From: Hydractinia symbiolongicarpus
Lineage: Eukaryota; Cnidaria; Hydrozoa; Anthoathecata; Hydractiniidae
Direction: 5' to 3'
Assembly: GCF_029227915.1 (NCBI RefSeq)
Contig: NC_079884.1
Span: 23,870,001-23,934,000, forward strand
Length of the DNA: 64,000 nucleotides
The notes under the pieces were generated by a model. That model was not told the DNA's origin. It did not search any database and was given only the letters and a program-made list of their open reading frames with translations. Shown here piece after piece: positions 1-12,500 of the stretch (the first letter of the stretch is position 1; each line of letters begins with the position of its first letter). The translations under genes and the position numbers were made by a program.

Positions 1-13
1 TTTTTCCTTCCAG

Positions 14-1426
14 GAGAATGTTTCCAGTTCTTGCCTTTGGTGTATTTGGCTTAAACCAAACAGACTTATACTCCATGGAAGTTGAAGTAATTCCGGCTGA
101 CAATAACCGTTACAAATACGTCAGCGTCAGCGGTTGGCGTGTTAATGGTGTGGCTTCAGAGCATGAAGGAAATAAACGTATGATCCATCCTGATGGTTGC
201 CAAACTGGAGAATACTGGCAAAGAAATGGTATAGCCTTTAAAAGGATTAAACTAACTAACAAGAAGAGTGCAAAAGAAGGCTCCAACCAGGTAACTGCTT
301 TTACTTTTCTATTTTACTATGGTAAAATTTGTGTACAAAACTCATCCAAGGAATTCCACAACTAAAATATTCTTTAAGTCCTTTTTTTCTTTAGATTGTC
401 CTTAATTCTATGCACAAATACCAAATACAGATCGTGATCAAGCAACTGAATGAAAAAAAAGAGACGATTGACACTCGTAAGGTGTTATTCAAAGAAACAG
501 CATTTATCGCTGTAACTGCTTATCAAAATGATGACATCACACAGCTAAAAATAGATCACAATCCCTTTGCAAAAGCGTTTCGTGACAGCACAGGCGACGT
601 CGGGTAAGGAATCCTAATTTTGTTTTAAAGTAGACAATCGGAAACCATTTTGCTCGTGCACATTTAATGTAAAAGACATTAACCATGCTTCGTTCAAATT
701 TTGGCTTATGTTGCTAATAATTAAAGAAGTCATTGGGACTAATCACAACTAATAAGTAGAACATATAATTTTAAAACAAAAAGCTATTAGTCTGGATTTT
801 ACAGTAAATTCACAACTATTAAAGAAGATTAATTGAAAATTTACTGAACACAGTAATTGGTTAATGCATATATTGCACGAGAATAAGATCGAAACAAAAC
901 TGTAGCATGACCTTTCAGCACACAGGAAACAAAAATGCATTAAGTATAATTTTCTTTTTTTTACAGTGACCACTCTCCTTCGGCTGATGATATATACACG
1001 CTATCGCCCAAACGTCGCAGATATAGCGACATGAATGTAATGACGCCATCTCCGACGTTGTTCCATCAGGATTACTCACCAAACTTTAAACACTCAATGA
1101 ACTATAACTTCGGTCAATACTCACCTGATAATGCGTTCATGTCACACGATACAGAAAAAGCATATCGAAAAATGTTCACATTTGGTGCAACGTCTTGCGT
1201 CAATAATAGAAACTTCGAAACCATGACAAATACAACATATAATACAGGACTAAATTTCCCAACAGCTTCTTGGTTACCTAATATGGCCTTTCAAGGGAAT
1301 GATTTTGATCACTTTAACAATAACGACAATAATAACGTCGTGACGAACAACAACAATATGTGGGAATTTAAAATTGAAGATCAAGTGCTACCGAACTGCA
1401 GAGTTTCATCACTACCTGCGAATTGA
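14..1426 (+). CDS. T-box transcription factor, 3' part of gene (3 exons visible)
   Basis: Exons 14-290, 395-603 and 967-1426 (TGA stop) join in frame behind clean GT-AG introns and give 314 residues; the N-terminus and the first part of the T-box lie outside the window. The visible T-box runs from MFPVLAF through IHPDG-x3-G-x2-[15 protein letters not shown] and [18 protein letters not shown] to NPFAKAFRD, the DNA-binding core of the family. The MFP-x-L-x-F start, GNK and [18 protein letters not shown] resemble the Tbr/Eomes/Tbx21 group more than Brachyury, but the domain is divergent, so the subfamily is uncertain. The tail, about 150 residues, carries a basic PKRRR nuclear-localisation-like stretch and an Asn-rich run. 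The protein is expected to be a nuclear, sequence-specific transcription factor. An AATAAA at 1872-1877 may be the polyadenylation signal. Confidence 0.9.
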
Positions 1427-2220
1427 AACAACGTTTTTGGAACATCCATGCTTCGTTCTGCTGGGCAGACATCATCTAAGCTTGTTGTATACACACACAT
1501 GCAAGATTAGTGTAATAGCTGGCTACACATTATATGACATATCCAGTTTGACAGTTCAGATATGTGTCCTATGGTAGACGTTGACGTCTGCTGTGCACAC
1601 AAGAAAAGTGAAAAAGACGTGGTACAATATATTTAATAATATATTTATTATATTTTAATTACAAATGTTTCGTTTCCCTAGATTTTGTTAACCCAAACCT
1701 TTGCCAGCCAAGTCATCAAAATTAAAATTTAGCTTAAGAGGAGTTATTTAAGTTTTACGATTCATTTCAAACAAACAATTTCCTAGCTTTTCTGCGCATG
1801 AAAACATTAAATGACAGATGACTAATTATCCTTCGTACTACAGTTTAGGATCGCAACTTGCACGAATTGTTAATAAAACTACACGTGCAAGGTGATCAAC
1901 ATTCCTCTCGTAAATATTGGCCCTCGTGGATTTTTTCTTATTTTTCAATCATTCACCATAATTGTCAATTATTTTATCACACTTATTTAATAATCTTACC
2001 TCTTAATTCCTGTATTTGTTGTTTATCTTTTTTCAAAATGCTTTGGGTACAAATTACATGAAATATAGTGCACCAAAGCTAATGTAAGCAAGCACGTTAT
2101 CATTTTTGATTGAATATTATTTTATTATTATAAAGGTTGATGTAGATTATAGCTTTTAGTGAAAATACCGATTGAAATATATATAAATAATTTTGAAAGA
2201 CATAAATCACACTTCTTTTA

Positions 2221-2264
2221 TTGAGTATAAATGAAATCATGCTTGAGTATAAATGAAATCATGC
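2221..2264. repeat. Two-copy perfect 22-bp tandem repeat
   Basis: The 22-bp unit beginning TTGAGTATAAATG occurs twice back to back without a mismatch (2221-2242 and 2243-2264). It lies in non-coding DNA downstream of the T-box gene. It is probably a recent slippage duplication. Confidence 0.85.
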
Positions 2265-5200
2265 TTATAGACACTATATCATAATATAAAAAAAAATGAT
2301 AAACGTTGCCGCTGAGACTGTAAGAACACAGGACTTGGTTTCGTTTCCCGTTTGCGCAATTGTCTGTATCATGACTTTTTCTTGGCCCATAATATAAACA
2401 AAAACTTCAGAGGTGCGATAATTTATTCAGACAAGTACATTTTTTAAGTGGTCAAAATTCTATAACCCTATATTCAATATTTGTTGAGCTAAACGTTCTT
2501 TTTGCCATTTTCTCAAATTTCCAAACATCGTTGCCTGACCAGTACTGTGCAAACAATAGTTTTACTTTTGCAGGGGAATGTGGTAAATTCACAACGTACT
2601 TTATGTTAACGATGTCTTTATTGACAAACAAAGTAACCTTTGACATGCTTTGGACTTATCTAGATAGAGATGGAGCTCTGAATGGCTCCTGGTAACGATC
2701 TTTGAAATTACTCATTTTATTCAACTATTTTGTGTGACCAGGGTTGTAGATAAGAGCCTAATGTTGCACATCAAATTTCTATTATGATTCTAATAGTTAT
2801 CATAATTTTCCTAACAAAACTACCCTCCTATTAAAATCATCATTTTGCAACGCCAACTCTAACATACACAACTACCTAATACACAACGCCCTCTATTAAA
2901 CATTTTTGTCCAACAAAAAAACCCTTAATACACATGGCCAACTAATATACGTCGTCTTCCATTAAACAACTCAACCTCAAATACGCTGCCATCTGATAAA
3001 CAACGCAATCTTAACTTCGCCCTTTAATAAAAACGCCGTCATCTTATATACGCCGGCCCCCATCAAACGTCGTCATCTAATGCATAGCTAAATTACATCG
3101 TTTCTGAAAAAAAAAAACGTTTTCCGCCACCAGTATACTTTGTGTTTTTATTACCACTAGTCGATAAGCCTGCAAAAAACTCCCTTAGGCAAAAAGTAAT
3201 TAAAATCATTCGTCATTTGAAGATTGATGACGGCAGTAAAGAATCATCGATATGTAATTTTTTAAAAACAAATGTCTTTACTTATTGGCTTCATTGTGTA
3301 AAACTATAAACGCTTATAACGACATAAACCGGCCTGTTGCAAAATGGTCGGGCTGACCCAGCTTTACTAGATTGGTCTCTTCTTGGTCTCAGGTAGTCTT
3401 TAGTTATTCCTTCAGGAAATGGCGTCAGTTATTTTCACCTGTTTCTAAGTTATTTAACTTTAAAATTATGACTGCAATGCAATGACTTCGCCAAACATAA
3501 TAAACTTCTCTTTTGACGTCAATATTAATTTTGCGGTAAAGTTTCGTAAATGATAGAATAGTTTCTGGGCGACGTTTAAAAGAAGTTGTTAAAGAATGTT
3601 TTTAAAATATTATCCACTTGCAAAAATATTGAACGACAGAATGATCGCCTAAGTGTAGGTAGGGCATGTGGCACATCCGGGTTGAAGGCTAAGCGCTTAC
3701 TACAGGTATACGGTATATCGCAAATCCAGTGAAACGCTCAATAAAAAATACAGGTTTCAACTTGTTGTTACCCTGTCATAGCCAAATCAGTTGAGAAGCA
3801 TTCTTTTTTCATTTTTTGGAATAAATCCCCGTGAAATTTTAAAAATTAATTGCGAGTGAAACCAGGATAAGGGCTTAGTACAAGCAAACCGTGACGCATA
3901 TTCGTGTAATGTACTTGCAGAGGTTTCCCTTTCAAACGTATAACCTTCTCAAAACTTTGGCCTAAATGAAAACAAAGGCGACAGCCTGTCAGTACCCTGT
4001 CCAGGTAACACAGTTACCCAGTGATTTTATTTTGCAGGATAAGTTTTCGTTAAAGTAAAACACGGCTTACAGCCCGTACTTACAAACGTTTGAGGAAAAA
4101 TAAATGAATTGCGTGCGGAATGCCTCATTAAATTAATAAATTCGTACTTCACTAAAATACAGTGAAAGGTGTAGCTACCTTTGTATAATTATAACATAAA
4201 TTATTAATACTAAGGCAACGGTATTTGGCTACCTTCCTTTTTTGAATAGATATAGTTAGGTAGCTTTAACCCAACCCACAACTTAGAAAAATTACATTGG
4301 TAAAGATGAAAGATGACGCAAAAAGGATGAATAATATTTGTTAGGATAAAAGGCACTTACACCAAACTCATAACAACATGCAAGTAGCTAGCTGGGCTCT
4401 GTCGCTTCACTATCGTTCTTAACCAAAATCTTAAAATTCGTTTGTTTAAGATTCATACCTTGCTAATAATATTGATTAAAAATTTACATTTAAGTCTAAA
4501 ATGCACAAAAATCCACTATCCTTAAGTACAAAGGAAGAAAAGGGAAGAACAAAAGTAAGAGCTTCAACCAGCAAACAACTCCACTTTTTCAAAATTGCTT
4601 CACCGTCATTATTGACTGAAAGTGCGTACGACCATACACCTCATGCAACAACGACGTCATTCAATTAAAGCCCATTGATTGAATAAGATATATCTCGCGA
4701 CGAACTGATTTGCTCAGGTACTAACGTCATGAAACATCCCGAGCATTAGATTTTTCCCGGACATCGCTATTTCGCGCATCCTTAACACAAAGTAGATAAT
4801 CAAAAACAAAATACGGGTATTAATAAAGTAGAAATTTAGATTCCAGCTAGTCGCAAGTTACCCACGTAGGAAATGACATCAGTTATTTCCATCTGTTTCC
4901 AAGTTACCCCGATGAACTGTTTTTGAAAACATATCAATTTTAGAAATTATGCATGTTCATAAAATTAGAACGCAATTCTCACGATTACAATAACACAGCG
5001 TGTGTTAGGTATGGGGCCAAAAGCTCAATCTATTTCAGAGAAATTGGCAGTGCGCTTTTGGAACCTTTTCTTTATACTACTTTGGTTGCATAGTGGTAAT
5101 TCAGTAACAGAATTTTTGCTGTAAAACTCCCTTGTAAATTGAAGACTTACAAGTAACAATACTATGAACAAGAAAGGTTAAGCGGTACAAAATTGTTGTT

Positions 5201-5619
5201 ATGAACCTCAATGAATTATTTGTAAACAGAAGACATCTGGTTGGATACATTCTTTTACAAAACTCTTTGATACTTTACACTTAAAAATCACTATTCATAT
5301 ATTATAACTTTCTTCTTCTTTGCGAATTAAATGGTCATTAATTTTTCAAATGTTATTATGACTAAAAAAAAATCCTAATATATTATTTATTAAAGTTAAA
5401 ACCTTGTTAGATATGCCCTTACGTTTTGAAAGATTTTTCTTTCAAAATAGCCATTTTTGAAGACGTAGCGTGGTAGCAAAGAACATAGCGTTTTTGTGAG
5501 TACATATTTTATGTTTTTATGTAGATAAAAATGTTCTTTTCTGTCTAAGTCTATTTTTGTGCTCTTTCAACCAGAGGTTTTTTCAATGAAACACAGATTT
5601 TACTGCAAAGAACAAAAAC

Positions 5620-5714
5620 ATGGAAAAGTTTAAGTACAGCCAACTGGTTAAAAAAAGGACTTTTTTAACCAATTGTTTGCTGTTGTTGTTTGTTCTATGT
5701 TTGTTTACGTACTG
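5620..5714 (+). other. Alternative candidate signal-peptide exon for channel gene 1
   Basis: An ATG at 5620 opens 31 codons with a basic stretch (KKRTF) followed by a strongly hydrophobic run (CLLLLFVLCLF), ending at a GTTAGT donor with two bases left over. That phase fits the exon starting at 7801. It is an alternative to the exon at 6490-6563, which has the shorter intron and better matches gene 2. Only one may be real; they could also be alternative first exons. Confidence 0.2.
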
Positions 5715-6489
5715 GTTAGTATAATAAATCCTACCATACATTCATACGTAAAAGTGGCGTTTTTCTTTTCAAAATTACTTTTTCGTAAGCAAAACAACAG
5801 ATACTTATAACAAAATGATGTCAGGTTCGACTTGTTCTGTCATTATTTAGTAAATCATATGTGTTTCACGGGTTTGTTATTACTATTATTATTATTAATT
5901 TTATTATTATATCTATATTATTATGATGGAAAATAAACTTGCCTTGTTGCTTCATTGGGAAACTCGCCCTAAGGTGTTTTTGTATGTAGATTACGCACTA
6001 ATCGAACTTTAGTGCAAATATTCTCTAGGATTATCAGAGATTTGTTTGCTTTTATACAAACAAGAAAAATAACAAACTTTCAGACACATTCGCAGAATGC
6101 ATTATGATTTCGTAACTAAATGTTTGATACACGAGCCTAAATGCATGGAACAGATGGGTAGCGTATGGGTAACACCATTTTTTTGCCAAAGATTTTGACT
6201 GGCTTTTACAGCAAACAATCTCGGTTTCTGAAATAAAAATATTGCTATTCAGTTGGTGCACCAGCGGTAAAAAACATAAAGTTTTTTAGCCAACCCAAAA
6301 ACCTAATTAAATATATTATTTATATTTTCATATTTATGAAATCTTATTCATATGATTGAACTTCAACAGAAATGTCTATTTAATGAAAAAATTAAACTTT
6401 AGTAAGCATGTGGTGTCACTTTTATGATGAAAAATTTTAATTAAATATTTAGGTTATATTATATTTCAGGGCAATTTCACATTAGCAGA

Positions 6490-6563
6490 ATGACAAAGAT
6501 GAATCATTTGCATTCACAAGAAATCATATGGAGAATAATTTTTATCATACTGTGTTATTCCAG
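6490..6563 (+). other. Proposed first coding exon (signal peptide) of channel gene 1
   Basis: Two in-frame ATGs (6490 and 6499) lead into a short hydrophobic segment (IIWRIIFIILCYS) ending at a good donor, AG|GTAGAG, with two bases of a codon left over. This is exactly the phase of the signal exon in the sister gene, which ends FNAG|GTACGA in the same way. A CAG lies one base before the first ATG. Choice of this exon rests on phase, hydrophobicity and analogy only. Confidence 0.5.
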
Positions 6564-9500
6564 GTAGAGTCATAAATTGGCTTCGATAGAACATATTTAT
6601 TTGTGGCATGTTTTAATAGGACGCTCTTCGAATAAAAAATAGTAATATTTATAACTGAGATCTTACACGAGACTTGAAGATTACAGAGTGTATTCCGTGT
6701 GTGAAAAAGTAATCCATACTAAAATTACCTAATTACCCAATATATAACCGCCACCTCCTAAAGACGTACTGTGCATTTATTCGGAATGACTTAATTACAA
6801 CATATATAACGAGCATCAAAGATAACAGATTGTAGGAAATCTTATTTACTTTTGGTGTTCTAATAACATAAATAATAAGCATCTCCATTTTTCGTTACTA
6901 TATAAGATAAACAAACTAAACTTGGCTCTTTTTTTTTCTGAAGATGAAGAAGTCATTGTTGACACCTTAAATAAAAACGTCCAGAACTTATAAATAGACA
7001 ACATATCAACACGAAATCAAAAATAGTGCACGCGCTTTTTTCCGTTGATTTTTGATAAAGAAAATTATGACTTTTTGCTGCACCTTTAATCCAGGTACAA
7101 TAGGGTAAAGTATCTTAATATTGAATCACAAAAAGATTAATCAATAACTAACAAATAACTTATTATAAAGGAAAACAATTGTGAACAATTGTGAACAATT
7201 GTGAAGAATGACCAATCAAAATTATATAATTGGTCTTCATTTTATTTTTTCTTTGCAATTTTAGATCCGTAATTATAAATCTATACAGAACTAACCCGTG
7301 CCTAAATCTGTTAATACCCTCTGTTGATTATATTCTATTAACACCCATATTTTGTGAGTTCAAAATACTTACGGGCAACTTTATTCCAGCATCCCCGCAG
7401 AATAATCTATGTTTTCTGTGTGTTTAACATGGTTGCACTGCACCGTTATTTCGGACCGCTAAGGAAGTAATTTTATTATGCGAGAAGGGCAAAGATCTGG
7501 GGGCCGACGGATTGATGGATTTTTTCACTGCCTATAGACTTGTATTAATACCCACATTTTATGTGTTTAAATGACTTTGCAGAGACTTATTTCCCCGGAG
7601 CATTAAAACATTATGCTTATGGACGAATTCGTGAATTTTTTGACAGATTTAAATATATTTAGAGAAACTAATTTGCCTTCGACCATGAATTATATAATTT
7701 TGAAAAATTTATCTCTGCAACGATAATGATCTTAAAATTCTGTAATGTGGCAAGGATACCACGTTTTTCTTTGAAAGTAACATGTTTTATTTTCTTTAAG
7801 GTCAACAATGTGTATGGCGTTAGATGGAAAGGATATCACAAAAATTAAAGAGAAACTATTAAGTGGGTACGACAAGGATGTTATCCCTACAGACAATAGT
7901 AAGAAGCTTTTTACTTTAAATAGTATCTTTATTTATTAATTAAGCATATTATATAAAATATTTTTATGCAATCTTTTTCGTGAGCCTAACAATCAATTAC
8001 AAATTTTAGTGACTAAGAACGTAAATTTCGGCGGACGATTTTTGGCAAGATTTTCAGAATCTTGGTGAACAAATCATTTGCAAATTATAAGGAATAGATG
8101 TACAATAGATGGGAATTTTAAAATAAGTCCGTTTGCAAAAACAAACATGAGTGATTATTTCTAACCTTTTTTTCAACCGTTGCAATAATAACATTATCAC
8201 AAACTTAGGAAAGGTTATTTTGGGACAGTCAATATTGGAAATAATTAATCATTGTTGTTACAGCTAATATCATAACTCTATTAGTTTAAATATAAATATT
8301 TTGTGTACACTAAGATAAATAATAATATCCTAATAATAAAATAGTGAACAAATATAAATATCTAGCATAGATATTTATATAATATTAAAATAATGTCTGT
8401 GAGCCTTTGAACTTTGTTCATTAAAAAATCGGTTTGCCCCTCCAAATATTTCTGATGTAAGCGCTTGTTATTTTTGTTTTTTACATGTGTATAAAACGAT
8501 CATATTTTATACATTGTATATGCACTCGAGTATTTATTTTTTTAGATCAACCACTAAATGTTACCGTCAGTGTAAACATAAATGACATGGTACCTTTAGA
8601 AAAAGCATCCATGGTAAGCCTCGTATTCTTCTGCAAGTCTAGTGCGAAGAAAGCGTTTTCAAATAAACTTCGGGGGTAAATTCTAAGGGGTAAATTGCAT
8701 CCTCCCCTACTCCTCAAAACTTGGATACCAGCTATACATGCAAAGTACATAAAGTTAAAATAGCAAAATAAAGGCAAAATTTAAGTAAAAAATATGAGGA
8801 TTTGTTGCCTATCAAAGCGATTTAAGCAAAAGCTGTAAATGAATGTATCATAACTATGAATGCATGTTTCATGGATAAATTATTTTTTGTAACATTTGAT
8901 AATTATGAAAAAGAAATAATTATTTCCGGTTTTTAAAACAAAACTGATCAATTTCTTCCTTTCTTCAGCATTTTTCAATCGATTGTCATTTTGGATTAAA
9001 ATGGAGAGATCCACGTTTAAAATACAATGCAACAAAGAATGTAACATATATCCCTTTTGATCATAACTTTTTCACGCAAATATGGACGCCAGATATTTAC
9101 TTCACAAAGAGCAAAGCAGGTTTTAGACATGCTTTACCGCAACCAAATGTGATGGTTTCGTTGTTACCAGATGGTACTGTTTTGTCGGAACAAAGGTGAG
9201 CACCTTGATCGTCACACTTTTTTTATAATATATTGAATCATTATTTTCCTGTACGCAAAACGGTCCACTCGCATGTAAATTCCTCTGTAGAAGTAATCGA
9301 TATCGAATGTTAGAATTATGTTAACATTTCTCCGCCTTTTTATTTGAAAAAACACTTTATTTTTTAAATAATATCACAGAAGGAGAATGGCGGGTAAAAG
9401 AATACCATAAAACGTTCTATTTTCGAATTTCGTAAAAACAATTTTTTTTAAAAATATATTTTTCAGTCGTTGTTGTAATAAACAACAAAAATAAACAAAG

Positions 9501-12500
9501 ATACAGAAAGATTTACAAGCTTAAGTATTGGCGTTACCAAACAGATTCTGAATGAAAATGATAGTAAAAATACACACTAGTCAACGCCAATCGCTTACTA
9601 CATTTTCAACCAATATTGTATGGAAAAATGTATTTTCAACTTGTTAAATTGTTTAAACTTTTTGTGTTATATTTTAATACTAAACTTTTTCTATGCATAA
9701 TTCGTGAAAGTAAAATAGATGATAAAGAGATATTCAATTCGGTGAAATCGGGTATTGAAATTATTCAGTTTCGCTTTGACGATATTTCACTTGGTCGAGG
9801 CCTCGTCGAATATCACAAGCTCGACTAAATTATTTTCAATTTCAGATTCCACCTCATTCTGTTTAGTATTATTCCCTTTTCATCTATTTCAGTGAAAAGT
9901 CTTCAATATGTATATTCGTATCAGGTTATGTAATGGCCATAAATGTACTAAAGTTTGGACAGCGCTATTTATATTTGATATTCTGTAAGGCTGGCCGAAA
10001 AAAACCTTAGTATTTCATACAGCGATAAATTTTTAATATATTTTGGACATTAACTTAATTTAAACCACTTTCAACATATTCAACGTCGCAGCGTGGTAAA
10101 GAAATTTTGTTGAATCAATCGTTAATCTTTATTTAAGCTCATGGCTTTAAACTTTCTAAATCACAAAAGCGACTAATAATCAAGCAACTTGACAAGTGAC
10201 ACACTTTTTTTTTACAATATATTGAGTCATCAGCAGAAAATAAAAAGCCTTTTCCAGCAAATTACCAGGATACATACTAAATATTTATGTTTAAATGTTT
10301 TTGCCTTAAAAACAAACAAAGTCAAAAGAAAAGTTTCATATGCCATATTTCTAGGATTTTCCACGGTAAAAATACACGTTTTAAAAAATCAGAAATATTA
10401 GGTACTCCCAAATCAAAATCATTCTCCTAACTTTAATGCGACAAAATATTTTATTTTTATTTTGCGGCACATTTAGAGTTTCTGTCTCCTCATTTTGTCC
10501 AATGGAAATGCGGTTTTATCCATTCGATATTCAAGAATGCACAGCCAACGTTGAATCGTGTAAGTTTTCTCACTTTACTTTTGGTTGAAAGGTTATAAAT
10601 TATAAATTATACTAACCGTATAAACTTTTTGCATGAATATATGAATATTGTATAAATAAAGCATACTTTATAAGAATATTCAAGATGAAATTAGAAAAAA
10701 GGTAAAAATATCCTCAGAATATACTCATCTTGAAGTTTCCCTGCGTTCTAAATAAACTTTTATCTTATTGATGTAAAAAAGATTTTTCTCAAGTTTAAGT
10801 ATTTTTCCTACAAAAGTTAATTTTTTGTCTGTAGAATTAAACTGTAATATACCTTAACTATTTTGCATTCTCAAATCTTTCAATCTTAGCTATGCTAAGG
10901 ATATGCTAATATATATCAGGATGATTATTGTCCAAAAGTTAAGAATATTCATTTTAAAACGAAAAAATACTTTTTTATTCACCTTTTTTTTTTTAAAAAA
11001 AAGTCCTATATTTAAAATCTTCAAGAACTGCAATATGAATACTCAATTTGTTTCCTAAAAAGACTGTGAAATGCAAAAAAGTCCCAGGACATTCAGTATG
11101 TTCAGTCAATTATGTGTTTTCTATGGATCTTTTCACTTTCAAAAGGCACTACCCTTTTACCAATTTTTTTAAGACATAGTTATTTAAAGAAATTTTAGGG
11201 GTTTTACCATTAAAGAATTTATGAGAGATAAAAGCATATATCTCTGCAAATTATAAAATAAAATAGAATTATTATTGGGGAATCTAAAAGGCACTATGTA
11301 GTCATTTGCACGATGGCATGTATTTGCCATTTATAGGTACACTTAAAATTGTAAATACTGACTGGCAGTTTTCGACAGTTAAAAGAGCTTACTGTTTAAT
11401 TCGACAGTTAGAATAGCTAACTGCCAGTTTTCGACAGTTAAAAGAGCTTACTGCCTAGTTTTAGCAGTTAGAATAGCTAAGTGGCGGTTTTCGACAGTTA
11501 GAAGAGCTAAGTGGCGGTTTTCGACAGTTAGGAGATCTAAGTGGCGGTTTTAGGCACTTAGAAGACGTAACTGTGAAACATTCATAAAGAGCCTGTTCTA
11601 GAAAAAAAATTAAAACGCATCTAATTAATGATTGGCTGAAATATTGGCTACAAATTAATGCAACCAATAAAAATTGTGACTTTTTATTGTATTGCTGTAA
11701 CTCCTTCCCCAATGATTATAATAATTAATAACAAACATGGTCTATAAGCCCACTTTCACAAACTTTGTTTTCAATGCTGCAAAATACACGCAAAAGCAGC
11801 CTATTATCCAATGGGCACTCTAAATAGCCACCTGACGCAAAAATTAGCATTTCTATTCGTCAACTTGCAAGGCGGTCATAATTATTAGCCAGTGAAAAAA
11901 TTCGCAAGTTATCCCTTCAAACTGTCGAAATTAGAAACAGTTAGCTCCTCTAACTGTCGAAAATCGCCACTTAGCTCTTCTGCCTGTCGAAAATCGCCAC
12001 TTAGCTCTCCTAACTGACGAAAAATGCCAGTTACCTCTTCCAATGGTTGGAAACCGCCACTTAGCTCCTCTAACAGTCAAAATTTGACAGTTAGCTGTTC
12101 TAGCTATCGGAAACTGCAAATTAGCTATTCTAACTGTCGAAAACCGCCATTTGCTGTGCCAACTGTTGAAAACCGCCACTTAGCCCTCCTAACTGTCGAA
12201 GTTAGACAGTTAGCTTTTCGAACTGTCGAAAAGCACCATTTGGATCTCTTAAATGTGGAAAACCGCCACTTAGCTATATGATAATGTTTATTAAAAATTA
12301 ATAAGAGGGGTATCTTAATAAGAATTAAGGGGTTGGAAAAAAGTTGGGAAATTAACAAGCGGGGGACGTTTATTTAGCACTTGAGAGACCTAAAAGCACA
12401 CCAATTAATGAGCGCCCATTTTTGATTAGTAATAGTTGAACACATGTATCAGCGCTTATTTGAGTAATGATATGTAGAAAATTACGGTGTGAGTGCTGAC

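Larger units (their letters stand above)
1427..6489. other. Gene-free stretch between T-box gene and first channel gene
   Basis: No coding region could be supported on either strand. It holds the T-box 3'UTR, AT-rich unique-looking DNA and, at about 2850-3090, a C-rich patch in which short words such as ACGCC and TAATACAC recur imperfectly. Regulatory DNA for either neighbour could lie here but no specific site is recognisable. Confidence 0.5.
11361..12278. mobile_element. Foldback-like element: inverted arrays of a 30-bp repeat
   Basis: Two arrays of the same 30-bp unit face each other across a spacer of about 350 bp. The left arm (11361-11569) has 7 units and the right arm (11919-12278) about 12 units in reverse complement. 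The spacer is AT-rich and has no convincing coding sequence. The design, long terminal inverted repeats that are themselves tandemly repeated, matches foldback elements such as Drosophila FB or sea urchin TU. It sits inside the intron 10560-12597 of the channel gene. No target-site duplication was found by eye. It could alternatively be an inverted satellite duplication. Confidence 0.6.

Noticed and set aside
7230-7427. ORF with hydrophobic start as signal exon of channel gene 1
   Set aside because: It begins with TTG, not ATG, and no donor in the needed phase follows the hydrophobic part.
11361-12278. CRISPR-like array
   Set aside because: Units are directly adjacent with no unique spacers, they are degenerate, and the surrounding genes are eukaryotic with introns.
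11931-12358. Overlapping ORFs on both strands (and 11461-11712)
   Set aside because: They run through the 30-bp repeat arrays; the period is a multiple of three, so frames stay open by construction.
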